The notes under the pieces are model-generated. The model was not told the origin of the DNA. It saw only the letters and a program-made list of their open reading frames with translations, and ran no database searches. Both the position numbers and the translations under genes were made by a program. Source: DATAUD01 sp036268455 (GTDB lineage Bacteria; Verrucomicrobiota; Verrucomicrobiia; Limisphaerales; Palsa-1400). Taken from it: a stretch of DNA of 64,000 nt. This document shows, one piece after another, positions 24,314 to 32,718 of this stretch. The stretch spans positions 1 through 64,000 of the forward strand of contig DATAUD010000070.1 of assembly GCA_036268455.1 (NCBI GenBank), written 5' to 3'. Every line of letters begins with the position of its first letter. The first letter of the stretch is position 1.

Positions 24314-25740
24314 ACCGAAGCATTCTCATTGTCATTTGCGACTTTTTGCTGGTGAGCCTGCTGGCTTTTTCCACCGTTGATCTCACCAAAATCGCCAAGC
24401 CGGGCGGCGCCCCGAACCTGACCCTGAATAAACCGCAGGGCGGCTCGACGAATCGCGTCACCGCGCAACAGGACATGGGCGACGTTATGCGCCTTGCGCT
24501 GGAACAGGAACGCAAGAATCGGGACGCCCTATTGGGAGAACTTTCGCGGACGCGGGAAGTTGTCGGACAGCGCGAACAGCAGATAGCGAGCTTCCAGGGC
24601 CAATTGCGCGCCAAGGAGGACCAGACGGCCCATTTGGAGTCGGAGCGGACGAACCTGCTCGATCAGGTCGGCGCGGCGCAGACGAACATCGAGAATTTGA
24701 ACCAGCAATTGCACAACACCACCGTCGAATCGGTCATCTCAAAGGAGCAACGGGCGGCCCTCGAGGCCGAGGCGCGCAAACAGTTGCAAAATCAAAAGGA
24801 ATTGCAGCGTCAATTGGCGGAATTGCAGCGGAACAACCAGGCCGCTCTTGCGGAACGGGCCTCGCTCGCGGGCCAATTGCAGATGAGCGAGGAATCCAAC
24901 CGCATGGCCATTGCGCAAATGTCGCAGTTGCAGGATGAGGTCGCCGTTCAGCGCCAGGAAAATACGAAGCTGGCGGAGGGCGTCACGGCGCTGGCCACCA
25001 AATCGTCCGATCTGGCCAAGGAAATCCGGGAAAATACGCCGGAAGCGCCGAACCAGATTTTCGATGAACTTGTGACCAATCGCGTGCTGGCGAGTTTTTA
25101 CGGGGTGAAGTCGGGAATTTTTGGCAATGAATCGCCCAAATATAAACAGGCCGAAACGGTTCTGGTGACCGACGGCACAAATACTTACGCGGTGTGCCAC
25201 ATCCAGGACACGCCTCTGACGTTGTGGAGTCCTGGCGCGCAATGGGCGGAATTGACCGGAACTCTTGCTCGCGGCCCGGGACTTTATCAGATGCAATCGA
25301 TGTCGTTCGACGCGGTGGATCCGCGGATAGTGACGTTTCCGGTGCCCGCCTCGGCGGTGCGTTCATTTGGCGGGCAGGTTTATAAGCTCGCGCGCGATCC
25401 GTATAAGTTTGAAGACGCCGTGGTCGTTGGGACGCAGGGAAATTATTACGGCCAGTGCAAATTTCAAATCGACTTGTCCGCGCCGGAATATTTGAGGATG
25501 GACCACAATTCCTTGAAGGGATTGTTTGGAAAATTTAATCCTTCCAGCGGCGATCTTGTATTCAGCAAATCCGGGATGCTGATCGGGGTGATGGCGAACA
25601 ACAATTATTGCGTGATGATCCGCCGTTTCGACACGTCGGCGACATTCCGATTGGGACCGGGCGGAAGAAACCAGCAGACGGCGCAAACATTGTCCGCCCT
25701 CTACGCCGTGGTTGCGGAATTGCCGTATAAGTTGCAGTGA
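24310..25740 (+). CDS. Membrane-anchored coiled-coil protein with possible trypsin-like C-terminal domain
   Basis: The 476-residue product starts MNRSILIVICDFLLVSLLAFSTVDL, a single membrane anchor. A long coiled coil follows (about 55-245, rich in Gln, Glu, Leu and Ala). The C-terminal domain (about 250-476) is beta-rich. Its NPSSGDLVFSKSGMLIGVMANNNY segment is reminiscent of the GDSGGPVF..GELIGV region of trypsin-like proteases, but the catalytic serine motif is not intact, so any protease fold would be inactive. This resemblance is inference. It is coupled to the preceding membrane protein by a four-base overlap. Confidence 0.6.
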   Translation: MNRSILIVICDFLLVSLLAFSTVDLTKIAKPGGAPNLTLNKPQGGSTNRVTAQQDMGDVMRLALEQERKNRDALLGELSRTREVVGQREQQIASFQGQLRAKEDQTAHLESERTNLLDQVGAAQTNIENLNQQLHNTTVESVISKEQRAALEAEARKQLQNQKELQRQLAELQRNNQAALAERASLAGQLQMSEESNRMAIAQMSQLQDEVAVQRQENTKLAEGVTALATKSSDLAKEIRENTPEAPNQIFDELVTNRVLASFYGVKSGIFGNESPKYKQAETVLVTDGTNTYAVCHIQDTPLTLWSPGAQWAELTGTLARGPGLYQMQSMSFDAVDPRIVTFPVPASAVRSFGGQVYKLARDPYKFEDAVVVGTQGNYYGQCKFQIDLSAPEYLRMDHNSLKGLFGKFNPSSGDLVFSKSGMLIGVMANNNYCVMIRRFDTSATFRLGPGGRNQQTAQTLSALYAVVAELPYKLQ

Positions 25741-25743
25741 ACT

Positions 25744-27255
25744 TTACCGAGCTGACTGGACTACTGGATCAATCAAAGTTCTCTCCTTCAATCTGTCGAT
25801 TAAATCGTTGAGCTTCGGGTCCGCATCGCCTATCGAGCTTTGTATGCGTTGCGCGGTTTCGGCGAACATCAGCGCATCCGCCTTTCGATCCTGCTTTGCC
25901 AGAAAATACGTGTAACGAACGGCGACCTCCGCGCTATAAGGGCAGAGAGCAAAAGCCTGGCGAAACGCGTAGTCGGCCTCAGCGGACATGCTCTCCCGTT
26001 CAGCCGCGTCCGTGGCCAGATACTCGGGTGGAGTCGGCACATTTATAAGCGCGCCGACCCGCCACGCATAAAGTCCGGCGATTGCCGAGCGCAGTTTGGA
26101 GAAGGCCCTGGCCGCATCTTCGTTGTGGACGAAAAGTGGGTCGCCGGTGAACCGGGTGAGGTCCTTCTCCACATAAATTTTCCGGCTGAATTCGGTGACA
26201 TGCACAAGCAGTGTGTCATCCCGCAACCAGGACCCGATCATCTGGTCAACCAACGGCTGCCAATACTTTCGATCGTCGGAAACGATCTGTTCGGGCAAAG
26301 CCGTCATCGGCCGGCGTTGAATCTGCATGATCAATCCGTGCGGCTTCAAGTAAGGATACATCCAATCGAGCGGATAACTCTCCTCGATGAAAAATTCCCG
26401 GCCGGGATTTTTGTCAAATATAGTCTCAACCAGCAATCCATTGATGCCCATCACCGCGCCCACGCCGGAAACCCGGACCTGGCCATTCGCCTGCATTTTC
26501 ACATCTTCATCCGGCCTGAGCTTTCGTTCCTTCAATCGGCGTTGGGCGCCATATAAGTATTCGTTAAAACAGAGTTGCGAGTCCTCATCCGACGGGATGT
26601 AGAGGGATTTCCCGTACATCGCCCGCAAATATCGCAAATAGGCGCCGTCCGCCAGGGCGTTCTGCGTCAAGGTGAAAAAAGGAACTCCTTGGGCGTGATT
26701 TTTGCAAAATGCCGCCGGCAATCCGCGGCCCGGATCCGTCCCGCCGAAGTAAATGCCGCCGGGCGGAATCGAACGGATGATGCCATTGGCAAACAGACTC
26801 GTATATTTCGGTTCGCACTCCGCCACCATCTGGTAGGCAAGGCAAAGTTCGAGCACCGGCTGCCAATAAGCGGTGTCCAGGCTCGGATCGGGCGCGTTGG
26901 TGCTATTGCTGTATTGACGATGACGGTGCTTAAAGCTGTCAAACATCGCCAAGATGGTCTTCGAATTGCCGTTGGTGGCGGCGGCAAAGTAGCGCTGGTA
27001 TTCCGGCGAGATTTTTTCTCCCGCTTCCGCCGCCAATTCCATCGACTGTCTTTCTTTTGCGACAGCGAACGATTTCAGGACATTGATCTGCGCCTGACGC
27101 TGAATTTCCGGAGTGATACGTACAAGCCTATTCTGAAACGTGGAGACGGCGGGCGCGGCTGTCACATGGCATCCTCCCGCCGCCACTGCCGCGACGCCCG
27201 CGATAACCGCCAAGGCGCACGCCATAAGCGGATTCAAGCGGCGCCGTGTCGTCAT
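25744..27255 (-). CDS. Lipoprotein resembling the C-terminal domain of DUF2723 proteins
   Basis: From the ATG at 27255 the product has 503 residues. The N-terminus MTTRRRLNPLMACALAVIAG...AAGGC is a lipoprotein signal with Cys29 as lipid site. The body contains IPPGGIYFGGTDPGRGLPAAF, PFFTLTQNALADGAYLRYLR, FFIEESYPLDWMYPYLKPHGLIMQI and a TPR-like tail (YAFRQAFALCPYSAEVAVRYTYFLAKQ). From memory, the same blocks end the large multi-pass DUF2723 proteins of Verrucomicrobiota; here they occur without the membrane half. The frame remains open to 28227, but the extra region lies antisense to the glycosyltransferase gene and is not coding. Confidence 0.7.
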   Translation of the reverse strand: MTTRRRLNPLMACALAVIAGVAAVAAGGCHVTAAPAVSTFQNRLVRITPEIQRQAQINVLKSFAVAKERQSMELAAEAGEKISPEYQRYFAAATNGNSKTILAMFDSFKHRHRQYSNSTNAPDPSLDTAYWQPVLELCLAYQMVAECEPKYTSLFANGIIRSIPPGGIYFGGTDPGRGLPAAFCKNHAQGVPFFTLTQNALADGAYLRYLRAMYGKSLYIPSDEDSQLCFNEYLYGAQRRLKERKLRPDEDVKMQANGQVRVSGVGAVMGINGLLVETIFDKNPGREFFIEESYPLDWMYPYLKPHGLIMQIQRRPMTALPEQIVSDDRKYWQPLVDQMIGSWLRDDTLLVHVTEFSRKIYVEKDLTRFTGDPLFVHNEDAARAFSKLRSAIAGLYAWRVGALINVPTPPEYLATDAAERESMSAEADYAFRQAFALCPYSAEVAVRYTYFLAKQDRKADALMFAETAQRIQSSIGDADPKLNDLIDRLKERTLIDPVVQSAR

Positions 27256-27375
27256 GCCAAAAATTAGCACTGTCAATTGTAATGAATCAAGCGTTAAATA
27301 TTGAAAATTCAGGACTCCGCCGTTTTTCGTCTCTTGCGCATTGCGATTTTCCGGCAAAACCGTAGCTTTTCCGCG

Positions 27376-28323
27376 GTGAGCCAAAATCTGCCACACGTCA
27401 CTGTCATCATCGCGGCGCGGCCGGACAACCAGGAGGTCCGCGCTGTGGGCGCCGCGCGGCAGCTTGATTATCCGGCGGATAAATTGGATATCATCCTGGC
27501 GCGGGGCAAACAACCGTCCGTGCAGCGCAACGCGGCGATTCGGGCGGCGGTTGGCGAGATCATTTATTTTTTGGACGATGATTCGACCCCGCTTCCGGGA
27601 AATCTTCGGCGCGCCATCAAACAATTCGATGCGCCGGAAGTGAAGATGGTCGGCGGCCCGAATATTTGCCCGCCCGATGCGCCAAAAATCGAGCAACTCC
27701 TGGCGATTGTAATGGGCGCGTGGCTGGCGTTTTTTTCGAGTTGTTCGCGTTACCGCAGGGTGGGAAAGCCGCGCGCGACGAGTGAAAAGGAGTTGATCCT
27801 CTGCAATCTCCTGGCGCGGCGCGACGCGATGGTGGAATTGGGCGGGTTCAACGAGGCGCTCTATCCCAATGAGGAAAACGCGCTGATGGATGAATTGCAA
27901 AAGCGCGGAGGGAAGTTGATTTACGATCCGGAATTGGTGGTTTATCGCCGCCCGCGCGGAACATTCCCGGCCTTTTGCAAAATGCTGCTGAATTACGGCC
28001 GCGGGCGCGCGGAACAAGTCAGGCTTCACCCCACGCTTGGTTCGGCGCCGAATTTTGTGCCGCCGCTCTTTTGTTTGTTTCTCGCGGCGCTGCCGTTTCT
28101 GCCGCCGATTTTTTGGTGGGTGATGTTCATTTACGGAATCGCGATTTTCGCGCAGGCGATGGCTATCCTTCCTTTGCGCAAAGTTCATTGGACGCCTTTG
28201 ATCATGGGGCTGATTTTCACGACGCACGTTCTTTATGGCTTGGGTTTTTTGCGCGGATGTTTCACCAAACCGAAACCGCCGCCGCCGGCTGTCTCGGCGG
28301 AGGTTAAATTGGAACGGATGTAA
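27376..28323 (+). CDS. Family 2 glycosyltransferase, membrane-bound
   Basis: This protein of about 315 residues has a GT-A fold: VTVIIAARPDNQEVRAVGAARQL at the start, the metal-binding YFLDDDSTPLPGN, and the acceptor region ELGGFNEALYPNEENALMDELQKRGGKLIYDP. A C-terminal hydrophobic part (FVPPLFCLFLAALPFLPPIFWWVMFIYGIAIFAQAMAIL) gives two or three membrane helices. It probably adds sugars to a lipid-linked or surface glycan. The GTG at 27376 gives a natural N-terminus; a TTG at 27301 would add 25 unlikely residues. It diverges from the lipoprotein gene and ends 56 bases before pgk. Confidence 0.8.
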   Translation: MSQNLPHVTVIIAARPDNQEVRAVGAARQLDYPADKLDIILARGKQPSVQRNAAIRAAVGEIIYFLDDDSTPLPGNLRRAIKQFDAPEVKMVGGPNICPPDAPKIEQLLAIVMGAWLAFFSSCSRYRRVGKPRATSEKELILCNLLARRDAMVELGGFNEALYPNEENALMDELQKRGGKLIYDPELVVYRRPRGTFPAFCKMLLNYGRGRAEQVRLHPTLGSAPNFVPPLFCLFLAALPFLPPIFWWVMFIYGIAIFAQAMAILPLRKVHWTPLIMGLIFTTHVLYGLGFLRGCFTKPKPPPPAVSAEVKLERM

Positions 28324-28379
28324 AAAAGAGATTCGCAGTTGAAACTTGGCGCGCCTGCCGGTTAATCTCTGCCCGCTTT

Positions 28380-29642
28380 ATGGAAAAATTGACTGTCGAT
28401 GACTTAAACCTAACTGGACAGCGCGTGCTGGTGCGCGTGGATTATAATGTTCCAATGGAGGAAAAAAACGGACGCATGGTGATCAACGACGCCACGCGCA
28501 TTCAGGAAACTTTGCCGACTTTGCGCCGGTTGATCGAGAAGGGCGCGAAAATTATCCTCGCCGCCCACTTGGGAAGGCCCAAGGGTAAACGCGAGGCTTC
28601 GATGTCGCTGCGTCCTGTGGCGGAGAAACTTTCCGAAATGATTGGGCGACCGGTGGCGTTCGCGGAGGATTGTGTGGGTGAAATCGCGGAGAATGCCGCG
28701 GCGGCGCTGAAACCGGGCGATCTGCTGTTGCTGGAAAATGTCCGCTATTACAATGAAGAAGAGGCAAATGACCCGGCGTTTGCCGAGAAATTGGCGCGTC
28801 TGGCGGACCTTTACGTAAATGACGCTTTCGGCGCGGCGCATCGCGCGCACGCTTCGACGGAAGGCGCCCCCCGCATTATCGCCAAGCGCGGCGGAAAATC
28901 CGCGGCGGGGCTTTTGATGCAGCGTGAGTTGAAATTTTTGGGGCAGGAGTTGGAAAATCCGGCTCGGCCATTTGTGGTTGTTCTCGGCGGCGCGAAGGTT
29001 TCGGACAAAATCAAAGTCATCGACCGGTTAATCGAAAAAGCGGATGCCATTTTGATTGGCGGCGCGATGGCTTATACTTTCAAATTGGCGCTCGGCCAGA
29101 AAGTCGGAAAATCACTTTCCGAACCGGATAAACAAGATGTCGCGAAGGCGGCGATGGAGAAGGCGAAGAGTCGGGGAATTCAATTTCTGCTGCCGTCGGA
29201 CAATGTGATCGGCACGCCTGTGGACACGGGGAAACTAAACAAGAAGGGAAAGCCGGTGATGGAAATTCAGAACCCGCGTGTCAATACCGCGGCGGATATT
29301 CCCGCTGACGCTGAAGGATTGGACATCGGACCGGATACGGCGCGGCGCTATGCGGATATTTTGCGCGGGGCGAAGACGATCATGTGGAACGGACCGATGG
29401 GGATGTTTGAGGACGCACGGTTTGCGGAAGGCACGAACGCAGTGGCGCGGGCGGTGGCGGAGGCGACGGCGAAGAACGGAGCGAAGAGCATCATCGGCGG
29501 CGGCGACAGCGTGAAGGCGCTCAATCAAGCCGGGCTTGGGGACAAGGTGACTTTTATGAGCACGGGCGGCGGCGCGAGTTTGGAATTTTTGGAAGGGCGC
29601 GAACTTCCGGGAGTTGCGGCGATTTCTAATAAAGGATTATGA
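28380..29642 (+). CDS. pgk: Phosphoglycerate kinase
   Basis: This enzyme transfers phosphate between 1,3-bisphosphoglycerate and ADP in glycolysis, in the cytoplasm. The 420-residue sequence is full length. Signatures include VLVRVDYNVPMEEKNGRMVINDATRIQETLP (substrate-binding Arg and Asp), AAHLGRPKGKREASMSL, PFVVVLGGAKVSDKIKVI, and the C-terminal nucleotide region WNGPMGMFEDARFAEGT and GGGDSVKAL. It overlaps tpiA by four bases. Confidence 0.97.
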   Translation: MEKLTVDDLNLTGQRVLVRVDYNVPMEEKNGRMVINDATRIQETLPTLRRLIEKGAKIILAAHLGRPKGKREASMSLRPVAEKLSEMIGRPVAFAEDCVGEIAENAAAALKPGDLLLLENVRYYNEEEANDPAFAEKLARLADLYVNDAFGAAHRAHASTEGAPRIIAKRGGKSAAGLLMQRELKFLGQELENPARPFVVVLGGAKVSDKIKVIDRLIEKADAILIGGAMAYTFKLALGQKVGKSLSEPDKQDVAKAAMEKAKSRGIQFLLPSDNVIGTPVDTGKLNKKGKPVMEIQNPRVNTAADIPADAEGLDIGPDTARRYADILRGAKTIMWNGPMGMFEDARFAEGTNAVARAVAEATAKNGAKSIIGGGDSVKALNQAGLGDKVTFMSTGGGASLEFLEGRELPGVAAISNKGL

Positions 29643-30403
29643 ACAAAGAACGAAAGTTAATCATCGCCGGCAATTGGAAGATGAATAAAACGGTGGCTGA
29701 AGCCCTCGCTTTGATCAAAGGGTTGAAGATGGAGCTGGCGAATGTCAAAGAAGTAGATGTGGTCGTGTGTCCGCCATTTACTGCGTTAAGTGAGGTTTCC
29801 AAGGCTGTCCTGGATAGCAATCTCCGGCTCGGGGCGCAGAATATGAGCGAAAACAATTACGGGGCGTTTACCGGGGAGATCGCGGCGGGGATGTTGAAGG
29901 AGTTTTCGGTTCGCTACGTGATTCTTGGGCATTCTGAGCGGCGGCAATATCAGAAGGAGAGCGATGCTCTGATTTCAAAAAAAGCGCACGCGGCCCATGC
30001 GGCTTCGCTGAAACCCATTGTGTGCGTGGGAGAAACGCTGGCTGAACGGGAGGGTGGCCAGATGGAAAAAGTGCTGGAAACGCAGGTCTGGGGGAGTCTG
30101 GCCGGTCTTACGAGGGAGCAGATGGAGGAGACGGTCGTCGCGTATGAGCCGGTTTGGGCCATTGGCACGGGAAAAACGGCGACGACGGCGCAGGCGCAGG
30201 AAGCGCACGCTTTTATCCGGAAGTTGATCCAGGGAATGTTCGATGAAAGTGTTGCGCGGCGCGTGCGCATCCAATATGGTGGAAGCGTCAAGGCGTCGAA
30301 CGCGCGGGAGTTGATGGAGCAGGCGGATGTGGATGGAGCGCTGGTTGGCGGGGCGGCACTGGACGCGCGGAGTTTTTCTGATATAATCAAAAACTCGATT
30401 TAA
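29639..30403 (+). CDS. tpiA: Triosephosphate isomerase
   Basis: This enzyme interconverts dihydroxyacetone phosphate and glyceraldehyde 3-phosphate. The 254-residue TIM barrel has the N-terminal IIAGNWKMNK (catalytic Lys), YVILGHSERRQY (catalytic His), VVAYEPVWAIGTGKTAT (catalytic Glu and flexible loop) and YGGSVKASNARELMEQADVDGALVGGAAL. Its start overlaps the pgk stop (ATGA) and it is followed after nine bases by secG, a common pgk-tpiA-secG order. Confidence 0.97.
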   Translation: MNKERKLIIAGNWKMNKTVAEALALIKGLKMELANVKEVDVVVCPPFTALSEVSKAVLDSNLRLGAQNMSENNYGAFTGEIAAGMLKEFSVRYVILGHSERRQYQKESDALISKKAHAAHAASLKPIVCVGETLAEREGGQMEKVLETQVWGSLAGLTREQMEETVVAYEPVWAIGTGKTATTAQAQEAHAFIRKLIQGMFDESVARRVRIQYGGSVKASNARELMEQADVDGALVGGAALDARSFSDIIKNSI

Positions 30404-30412
30404 CGAGTTATT

Positions 30413-30853
30413 ATGCAAATTCTGTATATCTTTTTTACGATTTTAATGTTTGGGGACTGCGTGTTGCTGGTCCTGCTGGTGTTGTTGCAGTTGCCGAAGA
30501 AGGAGGCGGGCGCCGGGGTGGCGTTCGGCGGGGCGGCGACGGATGCTCTTTTCGGCGCCGGTTCCGGCAACGTGCTGACGCGGATCACGAAGTATGTGGC
30601 GGGTATTTTCTTTGTTATTGCGCTGGTAATGGCGGTGATGTCGTCCCACCGGCCGAAAACGGGCGGGGCGCTGCTTCTGGAGGATTTGACGAAGAAGGGC
30701 GCGACGCCGCTCTCGCAGCCAATCAGCCAACCGACCGTGCCTGTCGCCGCGCCGAGCAACGGCGGGCTGTTGCAGATTCCACCGACTTCCACGGCGCCAT
30801 TGGCGGCGCCAAGCAAGACGACGACCTCCGCGCCGACTGGGACGAATAAGTAG
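30413..30853 (+). CDS. secG: Preprotein translocase subunit SecG
   Basis: SecG is the small accessory subunit of the SecYEG translocon. Two membrane helices are seen (ILYIFFTILMFGDCVLLVLLVLL and YVAGIFFVIALVMAVM), separated by the diagnostic LQLPKKEAGAGVAFGGAATDALFGAGSGNVLTRIT loop. The 146-residue product has a Pro/Ser/Thr-rich tail of about 65 residues that ordinary SecG lacks. It is the third gene of the pgk operon. Confidence 0.93.
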   Translation: MQILYIFFTILMFGDCVLLVLLVLLQLPKKEAGAGVAFGGAATDALFGAGSGNVLTRITKYVAGIFFVIALVMAVMSSHRPKTGGALLLEDLTKKGATPLSQPISQPTVPVAAPSNGGLLQIPPTSTAPLAAPSKTTTSAPTGTNK

Positions 30854-30872
30854 GATTTTTGGAATAGTAATG

Positions 30873-31670
30873 CTAGCGCCGTGGGCCTGTTAGTTTGATG
30901 GTGTGCTCCTGGCCGTCGGGGTGGATTGTTGACCGGGTTTTTCCGAAAGTTACGGCGGAAATTTCTAAGTTGATGTCGGTGTCGGGGGCGTTTGTCCATG
31001 TTGCACGGCCTTCCTCGTCTGTCCATTTCACGGAGTCGTTGTTTTCGTTTAACCATGTCACCGGCATGTCATTGACGGCTTTGGGTTTTATGGGAATTAC
31101 AAACACGTTTGGAATCGGGTTGCCTTCCTCGTCCACGATCCGCAATCGGAGTGGCTTGCCGTGGCGGAGGCGGACGCGGCTTAAAAGTTCGGCGTTTTCG
31201 GCGATGTTTACCTGCATTGTCCAAGAAAGGTAGCCGGGGGCCTGGGCAGTGACTTCTTGAATTTCTGGGGAGCAGCCGGGGACGGAAAATTTGCCGTCGC
31301 CACGCGTCAGGGCGGAGCAGTTTCCTATTGTGATTGTCGCGCCCGAAATGGGGGTGTCGTTGCGGCCGGCGACGACGAGCGTTTGAAATTCGCGCTCCCA
31401 CTTGTCCAACTGGCCCAATATCCCAACGACCGGCCCCATGCCAAAACCACCGCCCAGCACCCGCAGCGTTGGCATGTCATCGCGCAATCCATAACGCCGG
31501 CGCACAGCAGTCTTGTCCACAGGAAGAGCGAACTTCGGCGCGATCGGAATTCCTGTCACGGCGATGTTCTCCGCCACAACGCCCCGCGCAGGCAGGCTCG
31601 CCTTGGTTTCTTCGCCGGCGACGGCGTAAAAAATCCACGAACGGCTCCATCCAAAACGCGTGCGCCTCGA
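30873..31670 (-). pseudogene. Chimeric open frame: glycosyltransferase fragment joined to a regulatory-like domain
   Basis: One frame runs without stop from the IS1634-like remnant into two unrelated protein pieces. Residues about 173-266 (31640-31359) read FYAVAGEETKASL, VTGIPIAPKF and LRVLGGGFGMGPVVGILGQL...FQTLVVAGRN. This is the middle of an MGDG-synthase/UgtP-type diacylglycerol glycosyltransferase without its N- and C-terminal parts. From about 31358 to the stop at 30873 it becomes a carboxypeptidase-regulatory-like protein end (TPISGATITIGNCSALTRGDGKFSV...LRLRIVDEEGNPIPNVFVI). No part has its own start. Deletions next to an insertion sequence probably welded the pieces together. Confidence 0.7.
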
Positions 31671-32640
31671 AATCCCCAAACGCAAGCTGCCCGCGCGAAT
31701 GGTTTGAAGTTTGCGCAACAGCCGCGGCGGTTCCTCCCGCTCGCCCTTGTCGCGCCATTCCTTGCCCAGACGGGCGCTTAACCAATAGGCCAGAAAGCAC
31801 AAACGAACATGGTTGATGACGCGGTCGGGACGCCAGTGGAAAACGGGCCGCACCTCCAGGTAGCTCTTCAACTGGCAAAAGGCCTCCTCCGCTTGCAGCA
31901 AGTTCTTGTAGTGAGCGAGGGTCTTTGGCCCGTCGCATTGCTCGACGCTCTGGTTGGTGTGCAGCAAGAACCAGCCGTCGATTTGACGCTCTTGTTCGAT
32001 CAGGCCGCCCTTTCGAGCCCACTTCAGGCGCCCTTGGGCGTCCACCTCGCAGGTGAAGTATTTGTGCGCTTTGAGCCGTTGCAGGGTGCGCCCCACCTGG
32101 CTGGCCAGTTTCTGGGCGTTGACTTTCTGGCGCTGGAGGGCGGCCAGGCGGGTCAACTCTTTCTCCGCTTTGTCCAGGCGCGCCGTCCGGCGTTCCTCGT
32201 CTCGTTGTTGACGCCGCCTCCCGCCGGCAATGACATAGCGTTTGCCCTGCCTCCAAAATCTTTTGCCGGTCCCCCAACTCTAATTGGGTTTCCTGCGGCA
32301 AGTCCGCCAGGAGGCTTTGCAGGGTGGCCGTCGAGAGCCGGGTGACATATTTGAAAAGCGCCTGATCCATCGCCTCCAAATTGACCCGGCCGCTCATCCC
32401 GCCGTCGAACACAAACGTCGCCTCCGAGATGCCCAAACGCCGGCGCAAGGTTTGCCGCAGCCCCTCCAGTGTTTTGTTGTCCGCGCGGTTGCCGCGCAAG
32501 ACCGACACATGCAGCGGCACGCCTTCTGGATCGGTCGCCACCGCCGGCACGATCCGCCGACGGTCTCCGCGATGGTCCCGGCTGTGGCCGTAGCGGGCCA
32601 GGCCGTGCGGCCCGCCGCCTTCAAAATAGGTGCTGGTAAT
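31671..32640 (-). mobile_element. IS1634-family transposase remnant, truncated at both ends and frameshifted
   Basis: The leftward frame from 32640 reads TSTYFEGGGPHGLARYGHSRDHRGDRRR, VPLHVSVLRGNRADNKTLEGL and FVFDGGMSGRVNLEAMDQALF, the catalytic core of IS1634-like DDE transposases. Near 32246 the frame shifts, and the match continues in the frame of an ATG at 32156 (GKRYVIAGGRRR, KYFTCEVDAQGRLKW, EAFCQLKSYLEVRPVFHWRPDRVINHVRLCFLAYWL), up to LRKLQTIRAGSLRLG at about 31671. The 5' third of the gene and any terminal repeats are missing. It cannot make an active transposase. Confidence 0.8.
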
Positions 32641-32718
32641 GCAATAATTACTTGCTACATTTCAAAGGCAAAAACTCGATTTTTCAAAGACTCACATCAA
32701 ATCAGGGAGGAAGTTAGG

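Noticed and set aside
27256..28227. N-terminal extension of the lipoprotein frame by about 320 residues
   Set aside because: The extension is Arg/Gln/His-rich, lies antisense to the glycosyltransferase gene, and precedes a convincing lipoprotein signal starting at 27255.
32640..32718. TTGCTACATTT upstream of the IS1634 remnant, equal to half of the BlaI-type operator
   Set aside because: Only one half-site is present without its inverted partner, so a regulatory role is not supported; chance is likely.
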